Assembly: GCA_027019405.1 (NCBI GenBank)
Contig: JALUWO010000206.1
Coordinates: forward strand, 136,734 to 200,733
Length of the DNA: 64,000 nt
DNA from: Candidatus Altimarinota bacterium
GTDB lineage: Bacteria; Patescibacteriota; Gracilibacteria; BD1-5; UBA6164
Direction: 5' to 3'
Positions 52,966-64,000 of this stretch are shown piece after piece; positions within the stretch are counted from its first letter, which is position 1; each line of letters opens with the position of its first letter. The notes beneath the pieces were generated by a model. It was given only the letters and a program-made list of their open reading frames with translations. It did no database searches and was not told the origin of the DNA. The translations under genes were made by a program, and so were the position numbers.

Positions 52966-53745
52966 TTACCAAACTTTCCAAGGAGCATTTCATTTTTTCC
53001 ATATTTTTTCTAAATCTTGTTTATTTTTTAATGTATCCATAGCTTGCCAAAATCCATTATGCTTATATGCTACTAACTCTCAATTTTGAGCTGCTTTTTC
53101 TAATGGAGATGATTCTAGAGGTGTATTCTCTCAATCTCAATCTATATATTTTATAATATCTTTATTTAAAATCATAAAACCTCAATTTACATATGAATCT
53201 ATATTATCTTTTTTTTCTGAAAATTTACTTATTTTATCTCCTTTTAGTCATAATTTTCAGAATTTTCATTCTGGAACTATAGCTGTTAATGTATTTTTAT
53301 TTCAATTAGATTTATGAAAATCTACTAATTTTTGAATATTTATATCACTTACTCAATCTCAATAAGTCATCATAAATTCATTATCTTTTATATGTCATTT
53401 ATCTATTATTTTTTTTAATCTTCATCATGTTAGAGTATTATCTCAAGTATCTACTAAAGTAACTTTCCATGGTTCACAATTATTATTATGTATTTCCATT
53501 TTATTATTTTTTATATCTATAGTAACATCACTATTATGTAAAAAATAATTAGAAAACCATTCTTTTATATAGTATCATTTATATCATAATGCTATAATAA
53601 AATCATTATATCAATAATGACTATATAATTTCATAATATGCCATAAAATAGGTTTTTCTCCTATTTCAACCATTGGTTTTGGTTTAATTGTTGTTTCTTC
53701 AGAAAGTCTAGTTCATAGACCTCATGCTAATATTATTACTTTCAT
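52966..53745 (-). CDS. rfbF: Glucose-1-phosphate cytidylyltransferase
   Basis: Makes CDP-glucose from CTP and glucose-1-phosphate. [20 protein letters not shown] with the G-G-x-G-T-R-x-S-E-E-T loop typical of Rfb[60 protein letters not shown] and [16 protein letters not shown]. 259 aa, as family. First step of the CDP-dideoxyhexose branch. Downstream of fcl by 10 bp; the SDR gene follows 16 bp after its stop. Confidence 0.95.
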
Positions 53746-53755
53746 AAAAATTAAA

Positions 53756-54709
53756 TTATTTATTATTATTTAAAAACCATTCATAAGACTTTTTACACCC
53801 TTCCTTTAGTTCAACATTATATTTCCATCACAAATTTTCTAATCTACTTACATCAAGTAATTTTCTTGGAGTTCCATTTGGTTTATCTGTATCCCAAACA
53901 ATTTCTCACTCAAATCATATAATCTTTTTTACAGTATTTGCAAGTTCTTTTATTGTAACATCTTTTCAAGTTCAAATATTTACAAATACTTCTCATTTTT
54001 CATTTTGTTCTTTTGTTGGATTAAAATTATTCATTAAAAACACACAAGCATCAGCCATATCATCTACATAAAGAAATTCTCTCATAGGACTTCCATCTCA
54101 CCATAAAATAACTTCTTGTTTATTATTTGATTTTGCTTCATAAAATTTTCTTATCATTGCAGGTAAAACATGAGAATTTTTTAAATCAAAATTGTCATTT
54201 GGTCAATATAAATTTGTTGGCATACAAGCTATAAAATTTGTTTGATATTGTCTATTATAAGATTGACACATTTTTATTCCTGCTATTTTTGCAATTGCAT
54301 ATGGTTCATTTGTTGGTTCTAATTCTCAAGTTAAAAGATATTCTTCTTTCATTGGTTGTTTACAATATTTTGGATATATACAACTTGAACCAAGAAATAA
54401 TAATTTTTTAACTCAAAACAAATAAGAATTATGAATTACATTATTTTGAATTTGTAAATTTTGATAAATAAAATCTGCAGGATAGTTATTATTTGCTAAA
54501 ATTCATCAAACTTTTGCAGCAGCTAAAAATACATATTCAGGTTTTTCATTTTCAAAAAAGTTTTTTACATCTTCTTGATTAGTTAAATCCAATTCTTTAT
54601 GAGTTTTTAAAATTAAATTATTATATCATAATTCTTTTAATTTCCTTACAATAGCAGATCATACTAATCATCTATGTCCAGCTACATATATTTTTGAGTT
54701 TTTATTCAT
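53756..54709 (-). CDS. fcl: GDP-L-fucose synthase
   Basis: Epimerase-reductase converting GDP-4-keto-6-deoxymannose to GDP-L-fucose. [80 protein letters not shown] with the Tyr-x3-Lys, and [20 protein letters not shown] are all diagnostic. 317 aa. It lies 17 bp after the gmd fusion gene and takes its product. Confidence 0.96.
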
Positions 54710-54726
54710 AATTATTTTTTTATTAA

Positions 54727-56559
<1,833 letters not shown>

Positions 56560-56580
56560 TTTTTCATTTTTATAAAATAT

Positions 56581-57450
56581 TTAATTTCTTCAAAAATCAT
56601 CATCATATCTTTTTATATCATCTTCTCATAAATATTCTCAGACTTGTACTTCTATAATAACTAGATTTTTTTCTGTACTATTTGATAATCTATGTAAATA
56701 ATTTTTAGGGATATAACAAGATTCATTTTCTTTTAATATTTTTATTTGCTCTATATTTTGAAAATCTGGATTTCTTATATCTACTGTAGCAAATCAGTCA
56801 ACAACTATCCAATGTTCTGATCTTTTTTCATGTGATTGCAAAGATAATCTTTTTCAAGAATTTACTATAATTTTTTTTACTTTATATGATGGATTTTCTT
56901 CTAAAACATAGTATATTCACCAAGGTCTTTTTCAAATTTCTAAATAGTTTTTTTCTTTTACTTCATCAGGTAATATTGATAATTCTTTTTTTATATCTTC
57001 TAAATCTTCTTTATTGGCTACTTTTTTTATTATATCACTACTACTATGAGTTTTTTCTCATAATCAATCTACAATTTCTACTCAATATTTTTTACAAATT
57101 TTGGCTTCAGGTATTTCATTTGCAAACCTATCTCATCATTTTGTAAATATTATTTTATCAAATTTTCAACTTTCTTTTGCTTCTATAATAAGTTTTTCTA
57201 AACTTTCACATATACAAGGAGTTTTATCAATAGAAATTAAAGTTTTATCTACATATTTTATAGATTTTATAACTTCTTCTCTAAAATTTTCATCTTGAAA
57301 AGAGTCTTTTCATCTTTTTAATTTTGCTTGATAATCATTATTTATTATTACCCATAATTCATCTGATATATCTTTTGATAGTTTTAAACATTCTATATGT
57401 CATGGATGAATAGGATTTGCATACATTGATGTTATTGCTAATATTTTCAT
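56581..57450 (-). CDS. Nucleotidyltransferase-mannose-6-phosphate isomerase (cupin) fusion, 289 aa
   Basis: N-terminal domain: MKILAITSMYANPIHPGHIE with the H-x-G-H motif of the cytidylyltransferase superfamily, and EKTHSSSDIIKKV with its closing S-S-x-I. C-terminal cupin (about residues 170-289): GKRPWGIYYVLEENPSYKVK, KRLSLQSHEKRSEHWIVVDG and ESCYIPKNYLHRLSN, the type II mannose-6-phosphate isomerase domain, normally joined to a GT-A-like guanylyltransferase. Placed before the PMM-GMD gene and with no classical ManC in the window, it may supply both mannose-6-P and mannose-1-P nucleotide transfer. That transfer role is inference. Confidence 0.8.
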
Positions 57451-57469
57451 ATTTATTATTTAGTATATA

Positions 57470-58981
57470 TTATTTTTTTAACCTCTTAACTTCTAAAATA
57501 AACCCTTTAAACTCTTTTAAATTAATTAATCCAAATATTCCAAACCAAAGTATTCAAATAATAAACATCATTCAAAAACTTATTCATCTACTTAATCATT
57601 GAAAAATTGGATTTATAAAATAATATGAAAAAATTCATAAAAGTCATATTAAAATTATATTTTTTGTTAAAAACTTATAATCTAGATTTACTAAATATTT
57701 TTTTCATAGATAATATTCACTTAGTAACCAAATCAGAATCCATCATAATCATGTGGCTAATGCTGCTCAGTAGACTCATATATAATTTATCAATATTAAG
57801 TTTAATATAAAATTAAAAACTAAAGCTATACTTATTATTTTAACTCTTGTTTTTATCTGTCATATTCATGCAAATATATTGAAATTTATCTGTAAAAGAA
57901 AATTAAAAGTAAGAAATAGTATAGAGTATCTTAATATATATCATGATTCTATAAATTTAGTTCAAAAAAGTATATAGGCTATTATTGGAGCAAATACAAA
58001 AAATAATATATTGAATGCTATACCTACTGCTAAAAAGTTTTTTTGAAATATTTGCTTTACTAATTTTATTTTTGTAAAATCTTTTTTTGCATGAAGTTCA
58101 GAAAAAATAGGAAAAAGTAATCAAAAAATAGGACCTATTAACATAAAAGGAATTCATATGATACTTAAATAGTTTGTATAATATCAAGCTTCTTTTGTTC
58201 AAAGTAGGTAAATAATCATTTGCATATCCATTTGTCCTAAAATAGTTGCTGCTTGAGCTCATATAACTACCCAAATAGCATAAGAAAATATTTTTTTAAA
58301 AAGTTTTTTTGACCAGAGTATTTTTTCTTTTTTTAGATATGTTTTATAATATTTCAAATAAAATAAATTTATTGAAATAATTATTCATATATATAATCAT
58401 ATAATCCAAGTATAACTATAATTTATAAGTGTTGAATTATTTGTTATAAATATAAATAAAACAGACAACATTGTAAAAAACATTCTAAAAAATTCATTTA
58501 TTTTATTATAGAATGTATTTTGTACTGATATAAAAAATGTAGATACTACTTGAAATATATTTATTCAAAGAAAATATAAAGAAAATATTTTTAAGATATT
58601 TGAAGATTCTATTGATTTGAAATAATGTAGAGCAATATAATCATCTCAAAAAAAGAAAAATCAAGCTATTATTATTCAAGTAATTGTTTGAGTTAATATA
58701 GCATATATAAGTATAGATTTTACTTTGTCATATCTTTTTTTTGTGATGTATCATGGTAAAAAGTAATTAAGACTTTCAGTCATACCAAAATCATTAAAAG
58801 CAGAAACTAAAGTAATAAGACTTATCACTCAATATAATATACCTACTTCTGTTACACTTAGTTCATTTGATATTATTATTTTTATAATATATCAAATTGG
58901 AGCAATAATAAAACTAAAAATATATAACCAAAAACCTTTTTTTAAAAATTTCTCAGATAATGTTTTGTGTTGGTCTATCAT
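57470..58981 (-). CDS. Polysaccharide flippase, Wzx/MATE-like, 503 aa
   Basis: About 12-14 hydrophobic helices in the MOP superfamily arrangement. It begins MIDQHKTLSEKFLKKGFWLY, has VVSTFFISVQNTFYNKINEF in the middle and QMDMQMIIYLLGTKEAGYYT, typical of O-antigen flippases. Predicted to move lipid-linked oligosaccharide across the membrane. First gene of the minus-strand glycan operon (58981 to 41724). No Wzy polymerase is recognised in the window. Confidence 0.88.
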
Positions 58982-59081
58982 AATGATAAAAATTTGCAAT
59001 AAATAAATAAATAAATATAATATATGCACTGAAGCAATTTAACTATTGCTGTTTGGGACTTCTTTTTAGGAAGATGCACTG

Positions 59082-59112
59082 AATAAAGAGTAGATAAAAT
59101 CTACTCTTTATT
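59082..59112. terminator. Bidirectional terminator beside the 42-aa ORF
   Basis: Perfect 14-bp stem AATAAAGAGTAGAT / ATCTACTCTTTATT with an AAA loop. Confidence 0.75.
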
Positions 59113-59229
59113 ATTTATATTTAATTTTTCATAAAACCATTCTAAAAAATCTGATATAATTGGTAGGTTTATATTATTTTTTATTTTATCTATTAAATTT
59201 CAGATTTTATTTAATTTTGTTTTATACAT
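59101..59229 (-). CDS. Possible small protein or gene remnant, 42 aa
   Basis: MYKTKLNKIGNLIDKIKNNI then NLPIISDFLEWFYEKLNINN, ending KE at TAG. Contains one TGA Gly and ends in a terminator. Could be a remnant of a longer mobile-element gene, given the repeats beside it. Not recognised. Confidence 0.35.
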
Positions 59230-59466
59230 TTTATATTGCTTTTAAATTTTAACTTATTTTAATTATAAAAAATATATTTCAATAGATTTTATATTTTAAT
59301 GTTAAAAAAATATTACTATTTGTTTTATTTTAATAATTTATTAAATTTTAGAATTTTTAAATTAAAATTTTAAAAACAAACTTTTTAACATTAAATCAAA
59401 TTTTTTCTTTATTTTTTTGTTAAAAAGATATACTTAAGAAAGTATTTTATTTTATAAATATTATTT

Positions 59467-62400
59467 ATGGTATCATTTTTGTCTAAAATGTTAGTTTTAA
59501 TCTTATTTTCTTTTTTAATAATATTTTATTATTATGCTTTTCCAGCTCATAAAGAAAATTTTGATTGATATACTGTGTATGTTGTGATTATGTGAATAAT
59601 TTATGCAATATATAAGTATTTTAAAACTTTTAGTTGATGAGAAAAAGTTAGTTATTGATTAAAAGAACTTTTTTCTTATTTTTTGCTAAATTTATTTATA
59701 TTATCTATATTATTTTTTAGTTATAATAACTTACCAATAGGTAATTGATTTACTTTGTTTTTCAAGATAATTTTATTTTTAATAGTTCCTTTTTTTATTG
59801 TTTTAATAACTACTTCCTTTTGAAAAAGGATAATTGAATTATTAAAACTTGAAAAAAAAGATGAAAAAATATATAACTTTGTATTATCATTATGAGTTTG
59901 ATTTTCAGCTTTTGTTAGTTTGATTTTTATTATAGGACTTGTATGATTTTATAATATTTATAGTTTTTTAACTGTATCAATTTTGTTTATAATTTTTTCT
60001 TATAAGCAAATAATTGAGTTACTTAAGTGATTTAATGATTATGAAATAAGTTTTGATAATCATATACTTGAGACTGATGATTTTATAAAGAAAATTAATT
60101 TTTATTTATTAAGTTCTGAATTTTTATTTATAATAGCTACTTTAATTATTTCAGTAAATCTGATATCAATTGTAAGACCTATGCCAATAGGTTGGGATGA
60201 TTTATGAGTTTATATGAATTTTCCTAGACAAATGGCTCATTCTTGAGATGTATGATTTCTTTGATGAATGTATGCTTGGCAAATATTAACTGGTATTTGA
60301 TATATGATAAAAGAACCAGTTCAGGCTTTTTTTATAAATAATTTATGATCTATTTTAAGTTTTGTATTAATTATTTTAGTTGTTTCTGATTTACTTAAAA
60401 CAACTAAAAAGAGGTTTTTTAATATACCACTTTTAATTGCTACAATTTTTATCTCAATGCCTATGATTATTTTTCAACAGGCAAAAGATATGAAACTTGA
60501 TTCTGGATTATTTTTTCTATCACTTATTGCTTTGTATGTAACTTATAAAGTATTTTTCACTCATTTATATGTAAAAAAACAATCTATACTAGAAAAAGCA
60601 AAATGATTTTTCCAAGTTAATAGTTCTTATAAAGATGATGTTGTAAATTTTTATAGTTGAAAAAAATTATTAACTATTATTTTTATAATAGGTTTACTTT
60701 CTTGATTTGTTTTTGCTGTAAAATTTACTAGTTTATTATTGATTGTAGCAATTATTTGAGTTTTATTTTATTTATGACTTTGAACTTTTTGATTTTTATC
60801 TTATTTATTTTTATTTATAGCAGTATTTACAAAGGCTTGATTATGGTCTTATTTAAATATTGTTTATGATAAAACAAATATAAATTTGATAAATAGTGTA
60901 TCAGTTATATCTATATTTTTATTCTTAACTTTTATAACAGTTTGAGTAAAAAGATATGGTTATGATGAGTTTAAAATAGTAGTAAAAAAAGTAGTTATTT
61001 ATATCTTGGGTGTAGTTATTGCTTTATCTCCTTGGTTTGTTAAAAATATAATACAAATAAAACAATCTAACACTTGAATAAGTATTGGTACTTTACTTTC
61101 AGGTCATCAAAAAAGTTTTGTTGCTGATTACTCAAAACTTTATACAAGTGATGAACTTACTAGATTGAAACTTGAGTCTTCAAAATCATGATTAAATAAT
61201 AGTTGAACAACTACAAATGAAGATTGGTGAAGATATTTTGGTTATCAAAAAGGTATAAATAATTATGTTAAACTTCCTTGGAATCTTACAATGCAAGTAA
61301 ATCAATGATGAGAATTTACTACTATTTGATGGTTGTTTTTAGCTTTGATTCCAGCTTTATTATTATTTTTACCATATAGAAAGAAATTTTTTGATTTATT
61401 TCCAATATTGTTACTTGCAAGTGAGATATTTTTATTTGTACTTCCTAGTTCTAGAGTTTATTTTACAAATATAATGTCTAGTATAACTCTTCCTCTTGGT
61501 TATATTATAATATTATTACTTTTTATAGTACCTATATTGTATTATATTGTTTCACTTAAGCATACAAGATTAACAACTTTATTTAAATTAAATCTTATAT
61601 TTACAGTTTTTTATACTTTTTTATGGAGTGTATCAGCTTATTGAGTTGTTTGGTATGGTATAATGATGTATTTTGGAATGCTTTTAATAATAGCTATTTG
61701 ATTACATTATTTGATATCATATGATCAAAAAGAAGATAAAACAGATTTTGTTATTATTAAATTCTTTTCAAGTATTATCATATTTTCAATAATTTCAGTA
61801 TGGTTCTTTTTATCTGTTTTTCCACATGCATTTACAAATTTAAAAACTGCATGATATCCATATTATAAAATGTGAAATTATTCAGCAAATGAGTTAATTT
61901 TTATGTATCATAGAGATTATCTACCTATATTACTTGAATTGAATATAGCAAAAGATAAAAGAGCTGAATTTATACAATCAACTTTTAAGGATAAAAAATT
62001 GGAAGCATTAGCTAAGCCTTATTTATGAGATATTAGTAAATTATCTACATTTTTAGAATTAACTGAAAAATGAGAATTTTCTAAAATATTGCCAGAAAAT
62101 ATTTTATCTCAAGTTCCAGAAAATGTAAAAAATAGTTTAAAAAAATCAGCTCATATTACAAAACTTGCTATTTTTGATTGAATATTAAAACCTTCTAAAG
62201 ATTTTAGAAATACAACTTGAGTTTATAGAGTAGGAACATTTTTAAAATATTTTATATCTGGAAATTATTATAGATTGTATGAAGACTCACTTTTAGATAA
62301 ATTTGATTTATATTTTTATTCTAGAAATCCTGATCTTACAGTAAGTAAAATAAAAAAATTTTGATTAAATAGTTTACTTGTTGATTTAAATGCAGCTACT

Positions 62401-62826
62401 ATTGATAGAGACCCAAGACATGCATTGACAAAGAGATATATTGAAATGTTAAAAACTTTTACTTCAAGTAAATTAAAATTAGTTTCAACTGATAGTATTT
62501 GTTTGAAATATGCTAGAGAAAAATATTTTTATAGTAAGAAAACTAATAAAGATATGCAAGATTATATAAATACTGCATTTGTAAATTCTGAATCATATAA
62601 AGATTGAAAAACTATTCCAAGAGGACAAAAATTATTAAGATGTTATGAAAATATATTACAATCAATTAATTCTAGACAAGTATCAAAAGATAGATATTCT
62701 TATTTACTTCCAATATCAAATTATTTATTATCTCATCTTGAATTACAAAAAGATAAAAATAAATTAGTTAGATATTTACAACAAGTTATAAAACCAGGTG
62801 GAAAAGTATTATTTGAAGTAAAATAA
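59467..62826 (+). CDS. Large multi-spanning membrane protein, GT-C-like, 1119 aa
   Basis: About 20 hydrophobic segments over residues 1-800, then a soluble C-terminal domain of about 300 residues. IVRPMPIGWDDLGVYMNFPR contains an acidic pair in the first outer loop, the place of the catalytic Asp in GT-C (dolichyl-phosphate-mannose-protein mannosyltransferase-like) enzymes. The tail (YYKMGNYSANELIFMYHRDY, LLVDLNAATIDRDPRHALTK) is helical and unassigned. Probably transfers sugars from a lipid carrier on the outer face, perhaps acting on the glycans made by the neighbouring operon. Family membership is inference. Confidence 0.75.
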
Positions 62827-62836
62827 AAAATTATAG

Positions 62837-62862
62837 AGATGTCATTTATGACATCTTTTTAA
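62837..62862 (+). terminator. Terminator after the 1119-aa gene
   Basis: Stem AGATGTCAT / ATGACATCT with a TTA-type loop, then TTTT. Confidence 0.8.
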
Positions 62863-62877
62863 ATTAAAAAATAAAAA

Positions 62878-62908
62878 ATAGAGATGCTATAAATAGACAT
62901 CTCTACAT
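62878..62908 (-). terminator. Terminator downstream of tgt
   Basis: On the minus strand AGAGATG / CATCTCT with an AT loop, then a T6 run; just beyond the tgt stop at 62915. Confidence 0.65.
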
Positions 62909-62914
62909 AAATTT

Positions 62915-64000
62915 TTATCATTTGTGCATTTTATTTTCTGGATCATATTTTTTCCAAAAATTATCTCTAAATTCTTTATATTTATTTTTTAGAATAGCTT
63001 TTCTAGCTTTTTTTGCTAGGTTTATGAGAAAATATAGATTATGATATGAAAGTAATTCCATTCAATATATTTCTTGTTCAACTATAAGATGTCTTAAGTA
63101 TCATCTTGTATAATTTTTACAAACCATACAATCACAATCTTTGTCTATTGGACTTTTATCTAATTTATATTTTTCATTTTTTATTTTTATATTTCATATG
63201 CTAGAAAAACAAGTTCAATGTCTTCAAAGTCTTGTTGGAAGCACACAATCAAACATATCAATTCCTCTATATATTCATTCAACTAAGTCTTCAGGAGTTC
63301 ATACTCACATAAGATATCTAGGTTTTTCTTTTGATAAAACTGGTTCTATCACATCTAAAGTTCTATACATATCTTCCTTACTTTCTCAAACTGATAATCC
63401 TCAAATAGCTACTCATGGGCAATCTAGATTTGAAATAAATTCAGCACTTTGTTTTCTTAAATCATCATATATTACTCATTGAGCAATAGGGAATAGAGCT
63501 TGAAGATATTCTCAATTTTGCTTTCTTTTTTGATTGTTTTCTTTCCATCTTTTTACACATCTTTCAGCCCATCTATGAGTTCTATTCATTGCTGATTTTG
63601 CATATTCATAACTACTATTTCAAGGAGCACATTCATCAAAAGCCATTATTATATCAGCTCAGAGATTTGATTGTAAATCCATATTGTTTTCAGCTGTGAA
63701 ATAATGTTTGCTTCAATCAATAAAGCTTCTAAAATGAACTCAGTCTTCAGTGATTTTAACCATTGGTCATATTTTGGAACCAGTACCCCAAGTACTTGGG
63801 GTACTGGTTCCTGCTTGACCTAAACTAAAAACTTGAAATCATCCACTATCTGTCAATATAGGTTTATTATAATTTTGGAATTTGTGTACTCATCAAAAAT
63901 GTTTTACTACATCTTGACCTGGTCTTAGATATAGATGGTAAGTATTGTTTAGTATGATTTCTGCTCACATTTGATCAAGCCATTCTTTTGATATTCCTTT
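62915..64000 (-). CDS. tgt: Queuine tRNA-ribosyltransferase, 5' end outside window
   Basis: Exchanges G34 of tRNAs with GUN anticodons for a queuosine precursor. [30 protein letters not shown] (catalytic Asp), [51 protein letters not shown] (nucleophile Asp) and the zinc site [10 protein letters not shown] with a later His are diagnostic. 361 codons are visible. After FSLGQA lies an extra [12 protein letters not shown] and nearby residues from a 36-bp perfect palindrome; relatives go straight to the KITEDGVHF stretch. Stop just past MHKG. Confidence 0.96.
63776..63811. repeat. 36-bp perfect palindrome inside tgt
   Basis: GGAACCAGTACCCCAAGT followed by its exact reverse complement ACTTGGGGTACTGGTTCC, with no loop. 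In frame, half GC in an AT-rich gene. Different sequence from the galE-type elements. Confidence 0.9.

Larger units (their letters stand above)
58982..59466. other. Intergenic region with repeat fragments and a very small ORF
   Basis: 485 bp between the divergent flippase and membrane-protein genes. Holds an (AAAT)n tract at about 59000-59018, two copies of ATGCACTGAA 50 bp apart (59024, 59074) around GAAGTCCCAAACAGC on the minus strand, a 42-codon ORF and its terminator. From 59250 on it is AT-only promoter DNA. No tRNA seen. Confidence 0.6.

Noticed and set aside
52736..53089. 117-codon plus-strand hydrophobic ORF
   Set aside because: Antisense across the SDR and rfbF genes; hydrophobicity comes from AT-rich complement.
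57417..57810. Short plus-strand ORFs near 57.4-57.8 kb
   Set aside because: Antisense to the flippase and nucleotidyltransferase genes; no ribosome site or motif.
63141..63482. 113-codon plus-strand ORF
   Set aside because: Antisense to conserved tgt motifs including the zinc site.

Overview
The window reads as a bacterial genome in which UGA is a glycine codon (genetic code 25), as in Candidatus Absconditabacteria (SR1) and Gracilibacteria of the candidate phyla radiation (CPR). In-frame TGA falls where family alignments require Gly: both glycines of the RecG Walker A, the GalE and Gmd GxxGxxG loops, the CTP synthase P-loop and the KMSKS-class tRNA synthetases. TGG stays Trp, TAA is the usual stop and TAG a rare one. 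The DNA is very AT-rich and Arg is nearly always AGA. All coordinates below assume UGA=Gly; with the standard code every gene shatters. SR1 and Gracilibacteria cannot be separated from this window alone.

Layout. 1-12.5 kb (mostly +): RNase R, a lysozyme-fold protein, an AI-2E-type permease, HisRS (-), a shortened aspartokinase with LysRS behind a Lys-rich leader peptide and terminator, a prephenate-dehydrogenase-like enzyme, a UGA-free 100-residue protein, RNase HI, a HIT protein and an MFS carrier. 12.5-26.6 kb: a minus-strand gene pair joined by a possible -1 frameshift site, a frameshifted Nudix gene, CTP synthase, HD and MazG hydrolases, a GNAT gene with an internal TAG, a second MFS carrier, a CYTH protein, DAHP synthase, then a Trp-codon leader, an unknown gene, a LysA-like decarboxylase and TrpRS, and finally SerRS. 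26.6-33 kb: two large pilin-like/FecR surface proteins on the minus strand flanking a Fic protein and a beta-rich secreted protein. 33-41.7 kb: RsmG, an NhaD-type antiporter, a MazF-like protein, a RecG carrying an inserted DUF559 nuclease domain, and GT2, GalE and GT4 proteins. 41.7-59 kb: one minus-strand glycan operon of about 17 genes. 59.5-62.8 kb: a 1119-residue membrane protein. 62.9 kb to the end: Tgt (partial).

The glycan operon runs from a Wzx-type flippase (58981) down to a glycosyltransferase (41724). It encodes GDP-L-fucose synthesis in unusually fused form: nucleotidyltransferase plus mannose-6-phosphate-isomerase cupin, phosphomannomutase fused to GDP-mannose 4,6-dehydratase, and GDP-fucose synthase, with GT11-type and broken GT10-type fucosyltransferases to use the product. 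It also encodes CDP-3,6-dideoxyhexose steps (RfbF, RfbG, RfbH, an SDR) and a split transketolase, which together suggest a modified CDP-sugar.

The most unusual signals are: (i) short GC-rich palindromic elements inserted in frame in pyrG, galE (twice) and tgt, and also flanking a DUF559 nuclease domain inserted in recG, which looks like a nuclease-linked mobile element with small derivatives; (ii) the PMM-GMD and nucleotidyltransferase-PMI fusions; (iii) two A6-associated -1 frameshifts within 1 kb; (iv) two leader-peptide attenuator candidates (Lys-rich before lysS, Trp-rich before trpS). No tRNA, rRNA or CRISPR array was recognised, though no structure search could be run.
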